Made by a program: the position numbers and the translations under genes
Notes under the pieces: model-generated
What the model was told of the DNA's origin: nothing
The model's input: only the letters and a program-made list of their open reading frames with translations
The model's database searches: none
From: JALRBM01 sp964477195
GTDB lineage: Bacteria > Patescibacteriota > Saccharimonadia > Saccharimonadales > Saccharimonadaceae
Assembly (NCBI GenBank): GCA_964477195.1
Contig: CAYZCX010000001.1
Span: 1-64,000 of the forward strand
Direction of reading: 5' to 3'
DNA: 64,000 nucleotides
In this document: in pieces, positions 60,351 through 64,000 of the stretch
How positions within the stretch are numbered: position 1 is the stretch's first letter
Layout of the letters: each line of letters starts with the position of its first letter

Positions 60351-60872
60351 CTATTTAGCGAGAATATTACGTAATTTGAGAAAGCTTTCGCGAACGGCGT
60401 GAAAGTAAATCTTTTCCGGCTCTACATCTTCAATTGGCATAAAAAATGCTTCAGCCACATCGTCTTGCGGAATAATGGTAGGATTACCAACGAGGCGAGC
60501 CCAGAAGGTACTACTGAGAACGTCAGTCGTTTCTCCTCCGTATTCGTAGGTATCGAGCGCTGTCATAAGAAATTGAGGCTTCGTGTAATCGGTTGGCTTG
60601 AGGCCAACCTCCTCTTCTATTTCACGGGCAAGTGCTTGTTCTGTTGTTTCGGCACCATCGTTAAAACCACCCGGCGTATCGAGTTGTCCGATGCCCGGAT
60701 TGCGCTCTCGCACGGCAACAAGTACCTCGCTTTTGTCGTTGACAATCCATAGACATGACGCGGGAGTGGCGTTGTTAAAGATGGTATGACCATTTTGGCA
60801 ATGATAAACATGGTTTTCGACAAGATTCAGCGGAGAGCCACAGCGGCGGCAAAAGTTTATTTCCATGTACAT
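60351..60872 (-). CDS. Nudix hydrolase with N-terminal zinc ribbon (NudC-like)
   Basis: 173 aa. A zinc ribbon (FCRRCGSPL, YHCQNGH) at about 7-35 is followed by a full Nudix box, GGFNDGAETTEQALAREIEEEVGL. This order is that of NADH pyrophosphatase (NudC) and related zinc-ribbon Nudix proteins, but the enzyme is shorter and lacks the extra N-terminal domain. Start codons at 60872 and 60866 are both possible. It is the fourth Nudix-type gene within 3.4 kb. Confidence 0.9.
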   Translation of the reverse strand: MYMEINFCRRCGSPLNLVENHVYHCQNGHTIFNNATPASCLWIVNDKSEVLVAVRERNPGIGQLDTPGGFNDGAETTEQALAREIEEEVGLKPTDYTKPQFLMTALDTYEYGGETTDVLSSTFWARLVGNPTIIPQDDVAEAFFMPIEDVEPEKIYFHAVRESFLKLRNILAK

Positions 60873-60910
60873 ATTTAAGCATGAAAAATGGAGGATGGAC
60901 GGTTTTAAGC

Positions 60911-60916
60911 TATAAT
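60911..60916 (+). promoter_or_regulatory. -10 box upstream of the nucleotidyltransferase gene
   Basis: TATAAT at 60911-60916, with an ATG at 60973 and GGATG as a weak ribosome site just before it. The implied leader of about 50 nt is longer than usual in this window. No clear -35 was found. Confidence 0.4.
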
Positions 60917-60972
60917 GACTTTACATGCTTAACTAGCTGTTTGATTAACAACCTTAGACCGTAAAGGATGAT

Positions 60973-61806
60973 ATGTTACAGACTGAACTTGATAATTTAG
61001 CGGGTAAGATTGCGAGCTTCCATACACCTCAACCAGTAGATGATGCAACATGGAAAACATTTGCCGATAATACAATCGTTGTACTTATGGCGGGAGGAGA
61101 AAGTAGTCGTTTTAGCTCAGTTTTGGATGGAGCTGCTACAAATAAAAACGCTCACGAACTCCCCAATGGAGATACGATGATCGAAATGGCGATTCGTATG
61201 TACCGTGATGCGGGTCTTACACGGTTCGCAGCACTTGTGTTTCATAATGCAAATAGTATTGAGGAGCGGCTCGGAGATGGCTCATCTTTGGGAGTGGAAA
61301 TAAAGTATAGCCATGACCCTAAGCATCCCGTAGGAAAAGGCGGTGCGGTACGAAATGCACTTGAAAACGGCACAATCCCAGAGAATTGTCATATTATCGT
61401 GTCAAACCCCGATGACGTTGTGTTTGATTTTCCTGAGTTTCCACGGTATATTTGCGAGGCTCATATGGAAGGCGAAAGTAAAGGTATGGAGGCGACCGCT
61501 GTTCTCGGCCTTGGGCAGGCATACGCCTCAACCGGTATGATGGTTGTAGACAACGCGGTCGTTGATACGCAAATGTATCCATTTATTCCGGTGCCGGCAC
61601 ACGTGGGTATGACAGTCTTCTCACCGAGTGTCTTCCCGCGCTTTAAGGAGCTATTCGACCTCGAAAAGAAAAGCGATTTCGAGCAAGTCCTATTTCCACT
61701 CCTGGCAAAAGAAAAGAAGCTTTGGTCGGCAGGTCTCACAGAAGGTGAGTGGATAGCCGTTAATGATCTGAAGAGCTACAAGAAGCTTATTGAAAAGCTG
61801 GGCTAA
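60973..61806 (+). CDS. sugar-1-phosphate nucleotidyltransferase-like protein
   Basis: 277 aa. VVLMAGGESSRFSSVLDG is a nucleotide-binding loop of the GT-A-fold NTP transferases, degenerated from the usual GxGTR. VSNPDDVVFDFPEFP is the likely metal-binding segment and GMEATAVLGLGQA follows. It differs from rmlA in length and loop, so it makes another NDP-sugar or acts in a related step. It is the second gene after the rml run, on the opposite strand. Confidence 0.82.
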   Translation: MLQTELDNLAGKIASFHTPQPVDDATWKTFADNTIVVLMAGGESSRFSSVLDGAATNKNAHELPNGDTMIEMAIRMYRDAGLTRFAALVFHNANSIEERLGDGSSLGVEIKYSHDPKHPVGKGGAVRNALENGTIPENCHIIVSNPDDVVFDFPEFPRYICEAHMEGESKGMEATAVLGLGQAYASTGMMVVDNAVVDTQMYPFIPVPAHVGMTVFSPSVFPRFKELFDLEKKSDFEQVLFPLLAKEKKLWSAGLTEGEWIAVNDLKSYKKLIEKLG

Positions 61807-61878
61807 GAATAAAATCTCTCTTGTCAGAATGTTGTAAACAGCTTATGATTCAAGATAGTAATTAGGGGCGAAAAAAAC

Positions 61879-63720
61879 ATGGACGACAAAAAAGACGAAT
61901 CGGTAAATAATGAGCTAAATGACACTACTTTAGGTGAGATTGATAAAGAAGATACTTCACTCACACCTCCCGTCACGCCATCAGAAGAAGCTCAAGTACC
62001 ACAAACTGAGACACTCCCGCCACCGGTAACCCCCGAGCCACAACAGGCTGTCCCTATTCCTCCAAAAGACAATTGGTTTAAGAAGCTTGTTCGCACCAAG
62101 AAAGGCAAGGTACTACTGGTCGTTGTCGGCCTCCTTGTTATTGCGGGAATACTTTTTGCTATCCCGGCAACCCGCTATGGGATTTTGGGAAACTTCATAA
62201 AAAAGGATGCCACGCTTACCATCGTCGATAGTTCAACAAAAAAGCCAGTCACGCAGGCAACAATTGAATTTGGTAGCCTGAGTGCCAAAACCGATACATC
62301 GGGTAAGGTTTCGCTCAAGGATGTACCAGTGGGAGAATATCCTGTAAAGATAACTAAGAAATACTACAAGGACGTTTCTGGATCGTATATCGTGCCTATT
62401 TTTGGTGCTTCGAGCGACGAAACGGTAGATGTCGAGGCGACGGGTCGTCAAGTGACCGTCATGCTGACAAACCGTATTACCAAAAAGCCACTTGCTGACG
62501 CGACGATAAGCGTCGATGATGCAGCTTCGGTAACAGATGAAAAAGGTGAGGCGGTCATTGTGCTGCCAGCTGACAAGCAGACGATGAAGGCGAGTATCAA
62601 GCACGACGATTACAATACTGCAGATGTCGAGCTTAAAGTAACTGATCAGGCCGATGCAAATCAGGTAACATTGACGCCGAAAGGATCTCTGTATTACCTC
62701 AGTAAAGCAACTGGCAAAATCAATGTCATGAAATCAAATCTCGACGGAACAACGCCCGCGGTCGTTATTGAGGCAACGGGAAACGAAAGTGACACTGATA
62801 CCTCACTTCTTGCAGCACGCGACTGGAAATACATGATTCTTTCTGCCAAGCGCAAAGCAGATGTTGCGGGTCAGCTGTATGTCATTGATGCTAAGTCAGA
62901 CAGTTTGAAGACGGTTGATGAGGGAAACGCAACGATTACTCCTGTAGGCTGGTCTGGGCATAATTTTCTCTACACTGTAATCCGTAACGATAAGCAGCCA
63001 TGGGAGGATAAACGAGAAGCGCTGAAGCTCTACAATGCCGAAACAGGAAAACTCACCGTGATCGACGAGACGACGGCGACGGGTACGAGCTTTATGAACG
63101 AAGAAGCAGAATCCCTTGGTAAAGTCTATATCACCGAAAATAAAATCGTTTATGCAAAAACCGTAACTCGGGGAGCTGGATTTGGAACGCAGCATGTCAA
63201 GAAACCGGCTATTATGGCCGCTAATACCGACGGAAGTCAGCTGCAGCGAGTAAAGGAATTCGACTTCACATCGCTTGTATCTATCGATCCTAAGCTTTAC
63301 GAGCCGCAAGCTGTGTATTTCAGAGTCTCGCGTGACTTGAATCCAGTGGAATTTTATGAATACGAGAACAGCTCGCTTAAGACGATTACAAATGACGACA
63401 GTAAGTTCTTTAACACCTTCTATCCAACTTTCCTAATTTCGCCCGACGGTCAAAAAACCTTCTGGTTCGAGCCTCGCAACGGCAAAAACGCGCTATTTAT
63501 TGGTGACAAAAACGGCTCAAACGGCAAAGAGCTTGCACAGCAGTCAGACTATAAAGCCTATGGGTGGTATAGCGATAAATATGTATTACTTTCAAAAAAT
63601 GGGAGTGAATTATATATCGCCTCCGTGGATGGGCCTATCGACACACCTATAAAGATAACGAACTACCATAAGCCAGCGATAAGCTTCGATGGCTATGGTT
63701 ACGGGTACGGAGGCTTCTAG
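61879..63720 (+). CDS. membrane-anchored protein with two carboxypeptidase-regulatory-like domains and a beta-propeller-like region
   Basis: 613 aa. The cytoplasmic N-terminus (1-70) is Pro/Glu-rich, followed by a TM helix at about 78-95. Two Ig-like domains of about 75 aa follow (DATLTIVDSSTKKPVTQATIEFG and VTVMLTNRITKKPLADATISVD). The rest (about 270-613) has repeated beta segments with LLAARDWKYMILSAKR and ISPDGQKTFWFEPRNGKNAL, like TolB/WD40-type propellers. It ends YGYGYGGF. It is probably a cell-surface sensor or adhesin and lies 2 nt upstream of glmS. Confidence 0.78.
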   Translation: MDDKKDESVNNELNDTTLGEIDKEDTSLTPPVTPSEEAQVPQTETLPPPVTPEPQQAVPIPPKDNWFKKLVRTKKGKVLLVVVGLLVIAGILFAIPATRYGILGNFIKKDATLTIVDSSTKKPVTQATIEFGSLSAKTDTSGKVSLKDVPVGEYPVKITKKYYKDVSGSYIVPIFGASSDETVDVEATGRQVTVMLTNRITKKPLADATISVDDAASVTDEKGEAVIVLPADKQTMKASIKHDDYNTADVELKVTDQADANQVTLTPKGSLYYLSKATGKINVMKSNLDGTTPAVVIEATGNESDTDTSLLAARDWKYMILSAKRKADVAGQLYVIDAKSDSLKTVDEGNATITPVGWSGHNFLYTVIRNDKQPWEDKREALKLYNAETGKLTVIDETTATGTSFMNEEAESLGKVYITENKIVYAKTVTRGAGFGTQHVKKPAIMAANTDGSQLQRVKEFDFTSLVSIDPKLYEPQAVYFRVSRDLNPVEFYEYENSSLKTITNDDSKFFNTFYPTFLISPDGQKTFWFEPRNGKNALFIGDKNGSNGKELAQQSDYKAYGWYSDKYVLLSKNGSELYIASVDGPIDTPIKITNYHKPAISFDGYGYGYGGF

Positions 63721-63722
63721 GT

Positions 63723-64000
63723 ATGTGTGGCATCGTAGGATATATCGGAAAGCGTAACGCACAAGATATACTCCTCGGTGGCCTCAGGCGGCTTGAGTAT
63801 AGAGGGTACGACTCTGCAGGAATTGTCACTATTGATACTGCTGGCAAAGCAACACTTTTAAGGGCTAAGGGGAAAGTAGCTGAGCTCGGCAAACGCGTTG
63901 CGGAGAGTGAAACGACCGATGTTATGGGCATTGGCCATACTAGGTGGGCGACGCATGGGGAGCCGTCGGAACAAAATGCGCATCCTCATCGAGCCGGAGA
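63723..64000 (+). CDS. glmS: glutamine-fructose-6-phosphate aminotransferase, N-terminal part (cut by window end)
   Basis: 92 complete codons are visible. MCGIVGYIGKRNAQDIL gives the N-terminal nucleophile Cys after Met removal. LRRLEYRGYDSAGIV and IGHTRWATHGEPSEQNAHPH are the glutaminase-domain signatures. GlmS makes glucosamine-6-phosphate for peptidoglycan and amino-sugar synthesis, so it fits the surface-glycan region. The gene continues beyond the window. Confidence 0.97.
   Translation, partial: MCGIVGYIGKRNAQDILLGGLRRLEYRGYDSAGIVTIDTAGKATLLRAKGKVAELGKRVAESETTDVMGIGHTRWATHGEPSEQNAHPHRAG

Overview
The window looks like a piece of a Candidatus Saccharibacteria (TM7, Patescibacteria) chromosome around the replication origin. 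The case rests on gene content rather than a database match: dnaA, dnaN and recF sit beside a type IV secretion-like cluster with PrgI, TraC/VirB4 and many small VirB2-type pilins; rmlC and rmlD are fused; many starts look leaderless; operons are compact. TGA is used as a stop (for example at the end of the gene at 45827-48391), so the standard bacterial code applies.

Layout. 1-7600: tRNA-Arg(GCG), two tRNA-Ser genes, a HxlR regulator with a divergent FAD oxidase, an orphan phage-tail-like protein, a deaminase, a ComF-like phosphoribosyltransferase and an Hsp20. The tRNA-Ser genes are flanked by palindromes and by two copies of a 124-nt non-coding element. 5.5-27.2 kb: the secretion/pilus locus. 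It holds one lone pilin and six more in a minus-strand operon, a fused VirB6/TrbL-like protein, two small unknown genes that look like a cassette pair, a split VirB6-like pair, PrgI, a TraC-like protein, the VirB4 ATPase, a large membrane protein cut by an in-frame TAA, a two-domain peptidoglycan hydrolase and two small membrane proteins. 27.2-33.3 kb: recF-dnaN-dnaA, then oriC, then rpmH-rnpA-yidC-khpB. DnaA boxes lie on both sides of dnaA. 33.3-63.7 kb: a large surface-glycan region with about eight glycosyltransferases, a Wzm/Wzt exporter, two DegT-type aminotransferases, WbqC, a GNAT acetyltransferase, GtrA, rmlA, rmlCD, rmlB, four Nudix-type genes and a sugar nucleotidyltransferase. sucC-sucD is embedded in it. 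The window ends inside glmS.

How it fits together: rmlA, rmlB and rmlCD make dTDP-rhamnose, and the aminotransferases plus acetyltransferase probably make an acetamido-sugar. The glycosyltransferases assemble the chain and Wzm/Wzt exports it. The T4SS-like cluster builds a pilus or secretion machine in a single-membrane cell and carries its own wall hydrolase. Transcription of that cluster runs toward oriC, head-on to the leftward replication fork.

Least explained parts: the duplicated structured element beside the tRNA-Ser genes, the gene-plus-hairpin cassette pair at 12.9-14.15 kb, and the in-frame TAA at 23596.
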